In this document: positions 43,405-53,007 of the stretch, in pieces | Position numbering within the stretch: the stretch's first letter is position 1 | How the letters are laid out: every line of letters starts with the position of its first letter | NCBI RefSeq assembly: GCF_003990915.1 | Contig: NZ_BHXQ01000006.1 | Span: forward strand, 186,001-250,000 | Direction of reading: 5' to 3' | DNA from: Chryseotalea sanaruensis | GTDB lineage: Bacteria > Bacteroidota > Bacteroidia > Cytophagales > Cyclobacteriaceae | DNA length: 64,000 nt | Notes under the pieces: model-generated | Database searches by the model: none | What the model saw: only the letters and a program-made list of their open reading frames with translations | What the model was told of the DNA's origin: nothing | Program-made: the position numbers and the translations under genes

Positions 43405-44082
43405 ATGGCAGAAAAAAGCAGCATTTTCGATATGATTGGCCCGGTAATGATCGGTCCGTCAAGCTCTCACACCGCTGGTGTGGTGCGTATCGCCCGTGCT
43501 GCCCTGAAACTTCTGGGTGATATACCCGAGGAAGCGGAGATAACTTTTTACAACTCATTTGCCAGAACTTATGAGGGCCACAGCAGTGACCGTGCAGTAA
43601 TTGGCGGCCTGATGGATTTTAAAACAGACGATAAAAGAATTAAAAATTCCCTGGATCTCGCTGGTGAATTTGGGCTTTCTTACAAGTTTAAATCTGTAGG
43701 TAATGCATCAACTATGCACCCTAACACTATACGCCTTGTACTAAAAAAGGGCGAGAAGCAAATTGAAGTGCTGGGCGAAAGCAAAGGAGGAGGAATTATT
43801 AACATTGCTGAGGTCAACGGCTTCAAGGCTGATTTTACTGCCAACCTGCATACCCTAATTATTTTTGCAGATGATGTGAAGGGCAGCATAGCATTTATTG
43901 CAAACATTCTAGCTCATGACGAGTGTAATATTGCAACCATGAGTGTATCCCGTAAGGGCAAAAATGACCTCGCTTGCCAGGTCATAGAAATGGATTCCGG
44001 CATCAAGGGTGTAACATTAGCTTACCTCGAGAGTCTAAGCTGGGTAAAACAAATCATTTACATACCAGACATCGATAAATAA
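43405..44082 (+). CDS. sdaAB: L-serine ammonia-lyase, beta subunit
   Basis: 225 residues from the ATG at 43405, where homologous proteins begin (MAEKSSIFDMIGPVMIGPSSSHTAG); an ATG at 43381 would add 8 residues. The N-terminal part is the serine dehydratase beta domain with the SSSHTAG and NSFARTYEGHSSDRA signatures. The C-terminal ~75 residues form an ACT domain (LIIFADDVKGSIAFIANILAHDECNIATMSVSR), a likely allosteric site. The enzyme deaminates L-serine to pyruvate with a [4Fe-4S]-bearing alpha subunit, which is not adjacent. A TolC gene starts 2 nt after the stop. Confidence 0.92.
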   Translation: MAEKSSIFDMIGPVMIGPSSSHTAGVVRIARAALKLLGDIPEEAEITFYNSFARTYEGHSSDRAVIGGLMDFKTDDKRIKNSLDLAGEFGLSYKFKSVGNASTMHPNTIRLVLKKGEKQIEVLGESKGGGIINIAEVNGFKADFTANLHTLIIFADDVKGSIAFIANILAHDECNIATMSVSRKGKNDLACQVIEMDSGIKGVTLAYLESLSWVKQIIYIPDIDK

Positions 44083-44084
44083 CC

Positions 44085-45518
44085 ATGAAAAAGTGTTTTA
44101 CTATTATTTTAATTGCATTAGCAGGAACAGGTTTTGCCCAGGAACAAGGTAAGGTCTGGACACTCAAAGAGTGTGTTGACTACGCAGTGGCCAATAGCTT
44201 AGACGTAAAAAGAAGTGTCTACAGCCGTGAGACCGGTGAGATCAATGCATTTCAATCAAAAATGCAGTTACTGCCAACCATAAATGGTAATGCTTCCTAC
44301 GGATACAACTGGGGTAGAAATATTGACCCAACAACAAATGCCTTTATCGAACAAAGGATCACATCAGCTAACATGAATGTATCAGGTTCATTGCTTCTAT
44401 GGAATGGTTTTAGACAATTCTACGCTACGCGTCAAAACCAGACAGAGTTTAATGCATTAAGCGAAGACTTGATCAAAGCAAAGAACGATGTAATTCTCAA
44501 TGTGATTAATTTGTATATGACAGTTATCTTTAATAAAGAGTTACTAGGCAACGCACAATCACAATTAAGTTCTACACAACAACAACTAGATAGAACACGT
44601 AAGCTAGCTGATGCGGGATCAGTACCACGAGGCAACGTTCTTAACCTTGATGCACAAAATGCTACAAATGAGTTGAATTTAATACAACGAGAGAATGCGC
44701 TAAATTTATCATTACTTCAACTAAAGCAGGCTTTACAACTACCAGCCTCTACCGAAATGGATGTTGAAGTACCAACAATGGATGTTCAAAGAGATCTTGT
44801 AATTGATCAGAGTGCTGATGAGATTTTCTCAGCAGCTGTTACCTTAATGCCAGAGATTAAAGCAGCGCAACTTCGTAAGAGGAGTGCAGAATATTCCCTG
44901 CGTTCTGCCAGAGGTAGTTACTATCCACGATTAAGTATGAATGCCTCCATTGGTTCTGTTTATTCTGATGCACGCTTAGAATTTGTTCCTAATGGTCAGG
45001 TAGACGTAGTGCCCTCACAGATCGGATATGTGCAAGGCACCAATTCACCAGTGTTTAGAGACGTTGCTACACCACAAGGTTCGTTGCAAGAAGTAAGTTT
45101 TAAAAGACAATACAATGATAACTTGGGTAGAAGTCTTGGCTTTAGCTTAAATGTTCCGATTTTTAATGGCTATGCTACACGCTCTAATGTAAGACGTTCT
45201 GTAATTGCGCGAGAGCAAACACACATTAATGCAATTCAGTTAGAAAATACACTTAGGCAATCAGTTGAAACAGCTGTAAATGATGCTGTAGCGGCACATC
45301 GCACCTTTCTTTCAGCTGAAAGACAGGTTTCAGCAAGAGATGAAGCATTTCGCATGACCAAACAACGCTTTGATGCAGGAGCTGCCAACTTCGTTGAATA
45401 TCAAGTAGCAGAAAATGACTTGTTTCAGGCTAAGTCTGATTTACTAAGAGCAAAATATGATCTCCTCTTCAGAAGGAAACTTTTAGATTTTTACCAAGGC
45501 AAACCAATTCTCGACTAA
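44085..45518 (+). CDS. TolC family outer-membrane efflux protein
   Basis: 477 residues with a signal peptide (MKKCFTIILIALAGTGFAQ). Two long coiled-coil/beta repeats characteristic of TolC are visible: WTLKECVDYAVANSLDVKRS opening the first, and a second similar half starting near residue 245 (IFSAAVTLMPEIKAAQLRKRSAEYSLRSARGSYYPRLSM). It forms the trimeric outer-membrane channel of a tripartite exporter. A periplasmic adaptor gene follows 16 nt later; the inner-membrane ATPase or pump is not adjacent. Confidence 0.93.
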   Translation: MKKCFTIILIALAGTGFAQEQGKVWTLKECVDYAVANSLDVKRSVYSRETGEINAFQSKMQLLPTINGNASYGYNWGRNIDPTTNAFIEQRITSANMNVSGSLLLWNGFRQFYATRQNQTEFNALSEDLIKAKNDVILNVINLYMTVIFNKELLGNAQSQLSSTQQQLDRTRKLADAGSVPRGNVLNLDAQNATNELNLIQRENALNLSLLQLKQALQLPASTEMDVEVPTMDVQRDLVIDQSADEIFSAAVTLMPEIKAAQLRKRSAEYSLRSARGSYYPRLSMNASIGSVYSDARLEFVPNGQVDVVPSQIGYVQGTNSPVFRDVATPQGSLQEVSFKRQYNDNLGRSLGFSLNVPIFNGYATRSNVRRSVIAREQTHINAIQLENTLRQSVETAVNDAVAAHRTFLSAERQVSARDEAFRMTKQRFDAGAANFVEYQVAENDLFQAKSDLLRAKYDLLFRRKLLDFYQGKPILD

Positions 45519-45534
45519 TTAATTACTAATACTC

Positions 45535-46905
45535 ATGGCAAAGCAAAATAAGAAATCAAATAAACTAATATACTGGCTAATCGGTGCAGTAGTGGGCCTT
45601 CTACTTTTTGTAATAATTGGCAAGTCTGCCGGGTGGATTGGTAAGTCGAAAGAGCTGGAGGTTGATCTGGCAAAAGTTAAACGTGTAAGCATTGTTGAAA
45701 AAGTAAGTGCTTCCGGAACTGTCCAACCCGTAACAGAAGTGAAGATTGCACCAGAAGTATCTGGTGAGATTCGTGAGTTGATTGTAGAAGAGGGTGACTC
45801 TGTACATCGTGGACAATTATTGGTTAAGATCCGCCCTGACACATGGTTATCACAGTTAGAGCGTGCTGAAGCATCATTGAATCAGCAACGTGCAAACTTG
45901 AAATCATCTGAAGCTGCTTTGTCTCGTGCTGAGGCTACTTTCATACGCGCAGAGCAAGATTTTAAGCGTCAAGAATCATTATGGAAGGAAAAAGTCATTG
46001 CTGAATCAGAATGGCAATTGGCACAACAAAACTTTAAGGTGGCTGAGAACGATTTGAAGTCTGCGAAGCAGTCTTTACAAGCAGCCGGATTTATAGTTAA
46101 GAGTAGCGAGGCTACAGTAAGAGAAGCAACTGAAAATGTGCGCCTGACGAGTGTAGTTGCTCCTATGAATGGTATCATTTCTAAATTAAGTGTTAAAAAG
46201 GGTGAGCGTGTAGTAGGTGCCCAAACCATGACAGGTACAGAGCTATTGCGTATTGCAGATCTGAACTTAATGGAGGTGAGAGTTAATGTTAATGAGAATG
46301 ACATTGTTCGTGTTCATCAGGGTGATACTGCCATCATCGATGTTGATGCTTACTCATCACAGAATAAAAAGTTTAAAGGTGTAGTAACTCTTATTTCAAA
46401 TACTGCAAAAGATAAATTGTCTGCAGATGCCATTACAGAATTTGAGGTACGCATTTCAGTTTTACGATCATCATACGAAGATTTGATCAGAGCGGGTAAC
46501 AAATATCCTTTCCGTCCGGGTATGACTGCCTCTGTAGATATTATTACCAAGAGAAAAGATAATGTACTTTCTGTGCCATTGGCTTCAGTTACTACGCGCA
46601 ACCCTGATAAAAAAGTTGGTTCCGCTCCACCTTCCGAAGATTCTCAGCGTAAGGTTCAAAACAGTGACAAAGTTGAAAAAGTTGTAGAAGATAAGATTGT
46701 AGTATTTATTAATGATAACGGTTCTGCCAAGATGGTTGAAGTGAAAACCGGTATCAGCGACTATGATAATATAGAAATTATTGAAGGCTTAAGTGATAGT
46801 GCTGAGGTTGTAACCGGTCCTTTCCTGGTTGTTTCTAAACGTTTGAAAGACGGAGAAAAAATACAGCAAGCGAACAAACAAGCAGCTAAAGAAGATCCAA
46901 AATAA
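45535..46905 (+). CDS. HlyD/MacA-family periplasmic adaptor of a tripartite efflux system
   Basis: 456 residues. An N-terminal membrane anchor (LIYWLIGAVVGLLLFVIIG, ~13-31) is followed by a lipoyl half-motif (KIAPEVSGEIRELIVEEGDSVHRGQLLVKI), an alpha-helical hairpin rich in Ala/Glu/Arg (~105-200) and the returning half (SVVAPMNGIISKLSVKKGERV). Beta-barrel and membrane-proximal domains complete it. It bridges the TolC channel to an inner-membrane transporter such as MacB, which is not in this window. Confidence 0.93.
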   Translation: MAKQNKKSNKLIYWLIGAVVGLLLFVIIGKSAGWIGKSKELEVDLAKVKRVSIVEKVSASGTVQPVTEVKIAPEVSGEIRELIVEEGDSVHRGQLLVKIRPDTWLSQLERAEASLNQQRANLKSSEAALSRAEATFIRAEQDFKRQESLWKEKVIAESEWQLAQQNFKVAENDLKSAKQSLQAAGFIVKSSEATVREATENVRLTSVVAPMNGIISKLSVKKGERVVGAQTMTGTELLRIADLNLMEVRVNVNENDIVRVHQGDTAIIDVDAYSSQNKKFKGVVTLISNTAKDKLSADAITEFEVRISVLRSSYEDLIRAGNKYPFRPGMTASVDIITKRKDNVLSVPLASVTTRNPDKKVGSAPPSEDSQRKVQNSDKVEKVVEDKIVVFINDNGSAKMVEVKTGISDYDNIEIIEGLSDSAEVVTGPFLVVSKRLKDGEKIQQANKQAAKEDPK

Positions 46906-46952
46906 TCTTTGTTATCTGGTTTAATTTCCAGAAGCTTATTGTCTATTGACCT

Positions 46953-46989
46953 AAAAACGTCTTTGTTCCTTCGGAGCAAAGACGTTTTT
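46953..46989. terminator. Strong bidirectional terminator after the efflux operon
   Basis: AAAAACGTCTTTG (46953-46965) pairs with CAAAGACGTTTTT (46977-46989) over 13 bp. Inner pairs close a TTC/UUCG-type loop at about 46969-46974. T-runs flank both sides. Confidence 0.9.
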
Positions 46990-47011
46990 CTTTTCAATCA
47001 CTTGCTTTTAC

Positions 47012-47019
47012 TACCTTTG
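47012..47019 (+). promoter_or_regulatory. -7 element for ppa
   Basis: TACCTTTG exactly matches TAnnTTTG. A TTTT element lies about 17 bp upstream, directly after the terminator. The predicted leader before the ppa ATG is about 10 nt. Confidence 0.6.
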
Positions 47020-47034
47020 CAACAAATTACAATT

Positions 47035-47571
47035 ATGGTAAAGCATCCGTGGCACGAAGTAGCAGTAGGCAAGAATCCGCCAGAACATATCAACTCGATT
47101 ATTGAAATCCCTAAGGGATCAAGAGCAAAGTACGAGATTGATAAAGATAGTGGTTTGATTATGTTGGATCGTGTACTCTATGCTTCAATGTACTATCCAC
47201 AGAATTATGGCTTCATTCCACAAACATTGGGTGAAGATCACGATCCATTGGATGTAATGGTATTAACACAGGTTACAGTAGTTCCCCGTTGCCTCATTCC
47301 ATCTAAAGTGATTGGTGTAATGCGCATGATAGACAAAGGCGAACCCGATGATAAAATTATTGCTGTAGCAGAAGGAGATGCCAGTGTTGGGCATATCAAT
47401 GATGTTAGCGAACTTCCTGAATATTTCCGTGTAGAGTTGAGGCACTTTTTTGAAGAGTACAAAACCCTTGAAAATAAAAAGGTAATCGTAGATGAATTCC
47501 AGTCGAAGGAGAAGGCAATGGAAATTATTCTTGACTGTGTTGATAGATATAAAAAAGAATTTAAAAAGTGA
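47035..47571 (+). CDS. ppa: Inorganic pyrophosphatase (family I)
   Basis: 178 residues from the ATG at 47035; a longer frame runs back to 46909 through the terminator and is spurious. Family I signatures: IEIPKGSRAKYEIDKDSGLIMLDRVL and GEDHDPLDVMVLTQ (metal-binding Asp residues). It hydrolyses pyrophosphate, driving biosynthesis in the cytoplasm. Its stop overlaps the GTG start of the glycosyltransferase (GTGA), so the two are coupled. Confidence 0.96.
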   Translation: MVKHPWHEVAVGKNPPEHINSIIEIPKGSRAKYEIDKDSGLIMLDRVLYASMYYPQNYGFIPQTLGEDHDPLDVMVLTQVTVVPRCLIPSKVIGVMRMIDKGEPDDKIIAVAEGDASVGHINDVSELPEYFRVELRHFFEEYKTLENKKVIVDEFQSKEKAMEIILDCVDRYKKEFKK

Positions 47572-48701
47572 GAATTGGTTACGATGCTAAGCGTTTGTTC
47601 AACAATTTTACCGGACTTGGTAATTACAGCCGCTTCATTGTAAAGGCAATTCGTAATCATAATTTTAGTGATGAGGTCTTTCTGTTCACACCTCGCATAA
47701 AACAAAATGCTGAGACAAAGGAATTTCTGGATCAAGGAAATTACTTTACTGTTCAACCAGCTTCTTGGATTAGTACTTTAAAGTTAGGCAGTTATTGGCG
47801 CACAGCTTTGCTAAAGCGTGAAGCCGCCAAACACAAACTCGATATTTTTCATGGCATGAGCCATGAATTGCCAGCTGGTATTACATCGGTTTGTAAGTCA
47901 GTTGTAACCATACACGATTTAATTTTTTTGCGTTTTCCTGAACTGTACTCACCTATTGATAGGTGGATATACACTAGAAAAGTGAAGTATGCTTGCGCAA
48001 CAGCGGACATTATCATTGCTATTTCGGAGCAGACTAAACAAGACCTCATTAATTTTCTGCAAATACCTGCAGAGAGGATTAAGGTAGTGTATCAGGGTTG
48101 CCATCCTAATTTCCATAATGAAATTAGTGAGGAGACTAAACGGGAAGTACGAAAGCGATACGCTTTGCCTGAGCGATTTATTTTAAATGTTGGCACTATT
48201 GAGCCACGTAAAAATGCATTGCTTATTTTGAAAGCAATGGCACTTTTACCAGAATCAGAAAGATTACCTTTAGTAATTGTGGGTAGACCTACAAAGTATG
48301 TTGAACAAATCAAATCTTTTGCCGAAGCGAATCAATTAACAAATCTTATAATTTATCTCAATAAGATTGATTTTAAAGATCTTCCTGCTATTTACAATCT
48401 GAGTGAATTATTTGTTTACCCTTCAATCTTCGAGGGTTTTGGTATTCCATTAGTGGAGGCCATTGCTTGTAAAACGCCTGTTATTACTTCAACAGGTTCT
48501 TGCTTTACTGAGGCTGCAGGTCCGTATGCTAAGTATATTGTGCCAGACAATGCCAAGGCATTGGCAGAAGCGATGCAACAAATTATAAATAACCCAACAC
48601 TAAGGGAAGAAATGGTGACGAAATCATTTCAACACATCCAAAAATTTAGTGAAGAGAAGATCGCTGCAGACATGATGGCTGTTTACCAATCTTTAATGTA
48701 A
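47568..48701 (+). CDS. Glycosyltransferase family 4-type (GT-B fold)
   Basis: 377 residues starting with GTG, overlapping the ppa stop. The N-terminal domain has TGLGNYSRFIVKAI. The C-terminal donor-binding domain has NVGTIEPRKN, then YPSIFEGFGIPLVEAIACKTPVITS, the E(x7)E signature. The family transfers a sugar from a nucleotide donor, commonly in cell-surface polysaccharide synthesis. The substrate is not apparent. Its 3' end overlaps the convergent CPBP gene by 9 nt. Confidence 0.9.
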   Translation: MRIGYDAKRLFNNFTGLGNYSRFIVKAIRNHNFSDEVFLFTPRIKQNAETKEFLDQGNYFTVQPASWISTLKLGSYWRTALLKREAAKHKLDIFHGMSHELPAGITSVCKSVVTIHDLIFLRFPELYSPIDRWIYTRKVKYACATADIIIAISEQTKQDLINFLQIPAERIKVVYQGCHPNFHNEISEETKREVRKRYALPERFILNVGTIEPRKNALLILKAMALLPESERLPLVIVGRPTKYVEQIKSFAEANQLTNLIIYLNKIDFKDLPAIYNLSELFVYPSIFEGFGIPLVEAIACKTPVITSTGSCFTEAAGPYAKYIVPDNAKALAEAMQQIINNPTLREEMVTKSFQHIQKFSEEKIAADMMAVYQSLM

Positions 48702-49625
48702 CAGTTTTTGGATGTAAGCAATTATCTCCATCATCCATGCTATGCCCATGTGGACAATGATACCGCCCCAAACGCTTCGGCTTTCATAAGCAACCACACC
48801 GAGTATATATCCACCGAAAATCGAGCTGATGGCTTCACCCATAGGTTTACCAAAATGAAGCATACAATATATTACTGCCATTGGAACAATGGCATTTCTA
48901 CCCAATATCTTTATCATACCAATCACAAGGAATCCGCGGAAAAGTAGCTCAACAGTTATAAAGTCAAGACCGTAAGCAATCTCATAGATAATTGCTGCTG
49001 TCCATTCAGGAATTTCCAAGACTAAGTAAGCATTATTACTCCTATACATGGGGTACTGACGTTGAAAGCTTTCCAGGAATGATGCAGATAGCAGCAAGGG
49101 CAACATCAAGAGTAACAAAGACCAATAGGGTTTTAAGTCTGCCTGTTGATTGTTAAGTCCGTAATAATGTTTCTCCTTTTTATCGAAAACTAAATAGAAA
49201 AGTAGAAGCGGGATGAGTATGGTGAAAAAACTCACACCATTAACAGATACTTTATAAACCCAGTAAGTTAATTGTGAATTAAAATTGTCATAGATAAAAC
49301 TATTCAGGTAAGGAACTGAGCCATCAAGTGATAGTAGACTCAACCCAAATAAACTGTAAAGCCAAAAAAATGGATTGGATATAAAACTTTTTGTTTTCTT
49401 AAAAATGCTTAACAAAAATATTGTCAAGTAATAGCCACTTCCATAGAACAAGAGGTAAACAAAAAACTTTGTGAAATTGCTATAGGCATCAATTACCTTC
49501 TTTTCGAAGGCAAAACGATAATTAAAAAAGATAAAAAGTGTTAATACAATACCAACAGTAACATAATAAGATAAATAAAAATCTTCCTGAAGATGTTGCT
49601 TTAAAAGCTTCCAGATTTTTTTCAT
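48693..49625 (-). CDS. CPBP family intramembrane metalloprotease-like protein, atypical first motif
   Basis: 310 residues with about eight hydrophobic segments. Motif 1 of the CPBP (Rce1-like/Abi) family, normally EExxxR, reads VELLFR (in DFITVELLFRGF), so the first Glu is missing. The H-containing motifs 2 and 3 are present (YCMLHFG and HMGIAWMMEI). These proteases cleave within membranes, but with one ligand changed this may be a divergent or inactive member. Its ATG overlaps the Maf stop by 1 nt. Confidence 0.82.
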   Translation of the reverse strand: MKKIWKLLKQHLQEDFYLSYYVTVGIVLTLFIFFNYRFAFEKKVIDAYSNFTKFFVYLLFYGSGYYLTIFLLSIFKKTKSFISNPFFWLYSLFGLSLLSLDGSVPYLNSFIYDNFNSQLTYWVYKVSVNGVSFFTILIPLLLFYLVFDKKEKHYYGLNNQQADLKPYWSLLLLMLPLLLSASFLESFQRQYPMYRSNNAYLVLEIPEWTAAIIYEIAYGLDFITVELLFRGFLVIGMIKILGRNAIVPMAVIYCMLHFGKPMGEAISSIFGGYILGVVAYESRSVWGGIIVHMGIAWMMEIIAYIQKLLH

Positions 49626-50188
49626 TACCAGCTTACTAATTGTTGGTAGACGCGGTGAATGGGTAAACCCATAACGTTAAAATATGAACCTACAATTTTT
49701 TCTATGGCTATCATACCAATAAAATCTTGTGCACCGTACGCACCTGCTTTATCGTAAGGTTTATAGTTGTCTATATAGAAATTGATTTCCTCTAGATTAA
49801 GTTTTTTGAAAGTTACCTCAGTTGTGTCATCAAAAGCAACTTCTTTTTCTTTTGATAAAATGCAAACCCCTGTCATGACCAAATGTGTTTTGCCCGACAG
49901 TTCTTGTAACATTTGGACTGCTTCAGGTTTATCGATGGGCTTATTTAGAATTTTATTTCCAAGGATTACCACCGTATCAGCAGTTACTACAATTTCGTTT
50001 TGCATACGTGGTCGAAACACTTCTGCTTTTCGCTCAGCAAGGTATTTAGCAACACTATCTACAGGTAATGTTGGCGGGAATGATTCATCAATATCAGGTT
50101 TTTCTACTGTGAATTCAAAGCCAGCTTCTTTTAGTAAATATTGCCTGCGCGGTGAACTGGATGCTAATATAATGGAACGCTGTATCAT
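49625..50188 (-). CDS. maf: Maf family nucleotide pyrophosphatase
   Basis: 187 residues. Opening SSPRRQYLLKEAGFEF, then VVTADTVVILGNKILNKP and YKPYDKAGAYGAQDFIGMIAIEKIVGSYFNVMGLPI are the family signatures. Maf proteins hydrolyse non-canonical nucleoside triphosphates and dTTP/UTP as a housecleaning function. It sits in a tight minus-strand cluster of accC, DUF1015, maf and CPBP genes, 3 nt after the DUF1015 stop. Confidence 0.93.
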   Translation of the reverse strand: MIQRSIILASSSPRRQYLLKEAGFEFTVEKPDIDESFPPTLPVDSVAKYLAERKAEVFRPRMQNEIVVTADTVVILGNKILNKPIDKPEAVQMLQELSGKTHLVMTGVCILSKEKEVAFDDTTEVTFKKLNLEEINFYIDNYKPYDKAGAYGAQDFIGMIAIEKIVGSYFNVMGLPIHRVYQQLVSW

Positions 50189-50191
50189 TTT

Positions 50192-51493
50192 TTAAAAGGG
50201 TGAATACACCGGACTTTTAAATTCTTCTTCTTTAATGGAACTAAACACAAAACCACAAATTACTTTGGGATAAAAGTAAGTTGATTTTTGTGGCATAGTG
50301 TAACCACTGGCACAAACACTCTTCACTTCTTCTATGGATACTTCGTTGGTGATAATGGCCATTTGTGCTTCTTCACTGATCACTTTGGTAAGGCAATCGC
50401 CAAAGCTTCGATCGAAAGTAATATTATTTGATTGGCGTTGCTCTTTGCCAGGAATACCTAATACTTTTTCGATGATAAAGTAGTGCATTACAGTAAGATC
50501 AAGTTTCTTAACCGCATCAGGAAAAGGCCAGGTCATAGAAGTTAATGCTTCAGGTTTAAGTCTTACCTTATAGGTGTTCTCTTTAAAAAGTAATGCAAAG
50601 GCCCACTGCTTGCCTACAATAATTTCATTGGCAGTATCGGCATCATCAAGCACTTTAATAATAAAGTGTTGTTCAAGCTTATTTAGAATTTCTTGTTCAT
50701 TGAAATCATTAATGCCTTTGATAAGCCTGTGCGTGGGAAGAATTCGAATGTCATCTGATTCTGTATTGGTCAAATACATAAGATGAAAATTATAACCTTC
50801 TTCACCTGTATGTGCAGGATTTGATTTGGTCATTTTCTCCCGGTAGGCAAGTGAACCCTCGTAACGATGGTGACCATCAGCCAGAATTATTTTTTTTCCT
50901 TTAATTAGTTCAATAAATATACTGATGATTGCGGCATCATGTATTACAGCCAACACATCTTTTACACCCTGGTAATCTTCAGATTCATAAAGTGGATGCA
51001 GAATAGCTTCATCCATATAACGTTCTAGTATATGATTTGTATCAGTATATAAACCGTGAGTTGGGCTAACATTCAGCTCAGTTTTTTCAAGTAATTCAAT
51101 GCGATCGTTTACTGCGCTGGGTATAGTATTTTCATGACGAAGTACCACATTTTCGTTCCAGTTGTATGCACGTATGTTGCTTATAAAACCCTTGCGACAA
51201 AATTCTTTCGTTGAACCTGCAAGTTTAAAATATTGGTAATACACATAAATAGCAGGCAATTTGTCTTGGATGATAATGCCTTTTGTCTTCCATTCTTCTA
51301 ATAAAAGGTGTGCCTTATTCGAAGCATCTGGTTGTTGTGGAACAGAAAGATAAATGCTGTTATGTGGATTTTTATATAATGCCTTGCGTTGTTTGTCTGA
51401 AACAACGTCAAATAGGGGAGAGGTAAGTTCGTCTATATTACCCGAAAGTGTTGGGTTGTACCGCCAAGCCCTGAATGGTTTAATATCAGCCAC
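50192..51493 (-). CDS. DUF1015 family protein
   Basis: 433 residues starting with GTG at 51493; no better ATG fits the N-terminal IKPFRAWRYNP signature. Other family features seen: FEEW-type aromatic stretches, a central ADGHHRYEGSLAYREKM and EGYNFHLMYLTN. The family is widespread, and often linked to SerC-SerA or similar metabolic genes; the activity is unknown. The stretch ADGHHRY suggests a nucleotide or metal site, by inference. It lies between accC and maf in a minus-strand cluster. Confidence 0.88.
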   Translation of the reverse strand: MADIKPFRAWRYNPTLSGNIDELTSPLFDVVSDKQRKALYKNPHNSIYLSVPQQPDASNKAHLLLEEWKTKGIIIQDKLPAIYVYYQYFKLAGSTKEFCRKGFISNIRAYNWNENVVLRHENTIPSAVNDRIELLEKTELNVSPTHGLYTDTNHILERYMDEAILHPLYESEDYQGVKDVLAVIHDAAIISIFIELIKGKKIILADGHHRYEGSLAYREKMTKSNPAHTGEEGYNFHLMYLTNTESDDIRILPTHRLIKGINDFNEQEILNKLEQHFIIKVLDDADTANEIIVGKQWAFALLFKENTYKVRLKPEALTSMTWPFPDAVKKLDLTVMHYFIIEKVLGIPGKEQRQSNNITFDRSFGDCLTKVISEEAQMAIITNEVSIEEVKSVCASGYTMPQKSTYFYPKVICGFVFSSIKEEEFKSPVYSPF

Positions 51494-51513
51494 TTTAATT
51501 TTTTTTATAACGT

Positions 51514-53007
51514 TTAGGCTAAGCGATTTTTACGCCATTTACTTTCTTCAGCAACTACATTAGGTTCCTGAACCGTGGTTTTGTTCTGCCCGATTACAAA
51601 AGAAGCCAGGGCTGCAGCTAATAGTTCCTCTTCATTATTCCCTGTCTTGTTTAGCACTTCTGGCTTGAAATAGTTTTCAACAAATTTAGTATCAAACTGT
51701 CCGCTTCTAAAAGCTTCATGCTTCATTACGAATTCACAAAAGCCTAATGTTGTTTCTAGTCCCGTTATTTGATAATCCTTAATTGCTCTGATCATTTTTT
51801 CAATGGCCGCTTCTCTCGTTTCAGCATGACAAATGAGCTTGGCAATCATCGGATCATAATAAAAAGGTATACTCATGCCCTGCTCAAAACCATCATCAAC
51901 CCTGATACCATGTCCCTGTGGACGAACATAAGTTTGTAGTGTACCAATATCAGGCAAAAAATTGTTAGCAGGATCTTCTGCATAAACGCGGATTTCAACA
52001 GCGTGACCTTGCATGATGAGGTCTTCTTGTTTAAAAGGAAGTTTTTCACCTTGGGCAACTTTTAATTGAAGTTGTACCAGGTCTAATCCTGTTATTTCTT
52101 CTGTTACCGGATGCTCTACCTGCAAACGCGTATTCATTTCTAAGAAATAGAAATCGAGATTTTCGTTTAAAATAAATTCAATTGTTCCTGCGCCATAATA
52201 ATTACAGGCTTTGGCCGCATTTACCGCAGCCTCACCCATGGCTTTTCGCAATGCGGGTGTTAACACTGCGGAAGGTGCTTCTTCAACAACCTTTTGGTGT
52301 CTGCGTTGTATAGAGCATTCGCGTTCAAACAGGTGAACTACATTACCATGCTTATCGCCAAACACTTGAAATTCGATATGTCTAGGTTTGGTCACATATT
52401 TCTCAATAAATACAGCTCCATCGCCAAAAGATGAAATGGCTTCACTGACCGCTCGCTCCATTTGCTCCTCAAACTCTGCTTCATTTTCTACAACTCGCAT
52501 ACCCTTTCCACCACCACCGGCACTGGCTTTTATTAGTACAGGGTAACCAATTTCTTTAGCCAATTTTTTTGCAGCGGGTATATCATCAATAGGCTCGGCA
52601 GTACCCGGAACCAAGGGTACATTAAATTTTGCCACCGCAGCCTTTGCCCCTAGCTTGCTACCCATCAGTTCAATTGACTTGGCAGATGGGCCAACAAAAA
52701 TTATTTTATTGTCTTCGCATAATTGTGCAAAATCTTCATTCTCTGATAAGAAACCATAACCCGGATGAATGGCATCTGCTCCTGTCTGTTTGGCAGCAGC
52801 AATAATTTTATCCATCTTCAGGTAGGATTCGGAAGAGGCAGGCGGGCCAATGAAGACGGCTTCATCGGCAAAGCGTACATGAAGTGCATTGCGGTCGGCT
52901 TCGCTGTAAACCGCAACAGTTTTGATATTCATTTCACGTGCGCTGCGCATTACACGCAAGGCTATTTCCCCTCTATTGGCGACTAGTAACTTTTTAATTT
53001 GCCCCAT
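51514..53007 (-). CDS. accC: Acetyl-CoA/acyl-CoA carboxylase biotin carboxylase subunit
   Basis: 497 residues. The biotin carboxylase N-domain (KKLLVANRGEIALRVMRSAREMNI) is followed by the ATP-grasp loop GGGGKGMRVV (~162), ECSIQRRHQKVVEEAPS and EMNTRLQVEHPVTE. It carboxylates the biotin carrier with ATP and bicarbonate. It is about 45 residues longer than E. coli AccC, with a charged C-terminal tail. No biotin-carrier gene is adjacent. It could serve acetyl-CoA or propionyl-CoA carboxylase. Confidence 0.94.
   Translation of the reverse strand: MGQIKKLLVANRGEIALRVMRSAREMNIKTVAVYSEADRNALHVRFADEAVFIGPPASSESYLKMDKIIAAAKQTGADAIHPGYGFLSENEDFAQLCEDNKIIFVGPSAKSIELMGSKLGAKAAVAKFNVPLVPGTAEPIDDIPAAKKLAKEIGYPVLIKASAGGGGKGMRVVENEAEFEEQMERAVSEAISSFGDGAVFIEKYVTKPRHIEFQVFGDKHGNVVHLFERECSIQRRHQKVVEEAPSAVLTPALRKAMGEAAVNAAKACNYYGAGTIEFILNENLDFYFLEMNTRLQVEHPVTEEITGLDLVQLQLKVAQGEKLPFKQEDLIMQGHAVEIRVYAEDPANNFLPDIGTLQTYVRPQGHGIRVDDGFEQGMSIPFYYDPMIAKLICHAETREAAIEKMIRAIKDYQITGLETTLGFCEFVMKHEAFRSGQFDTKFVENYFKPEVLNKTGNNEEELLAAALASFVIGQNKTTVQEPNVVAEESKWRKNRLA

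Noticed and set aside
46909..47034. N-terminal extension of inorganic pyrophosphatase
   Set aside because: The extension reads through a strong terminator and a -7 promoter element; the normal enzyme length begins at 47035.
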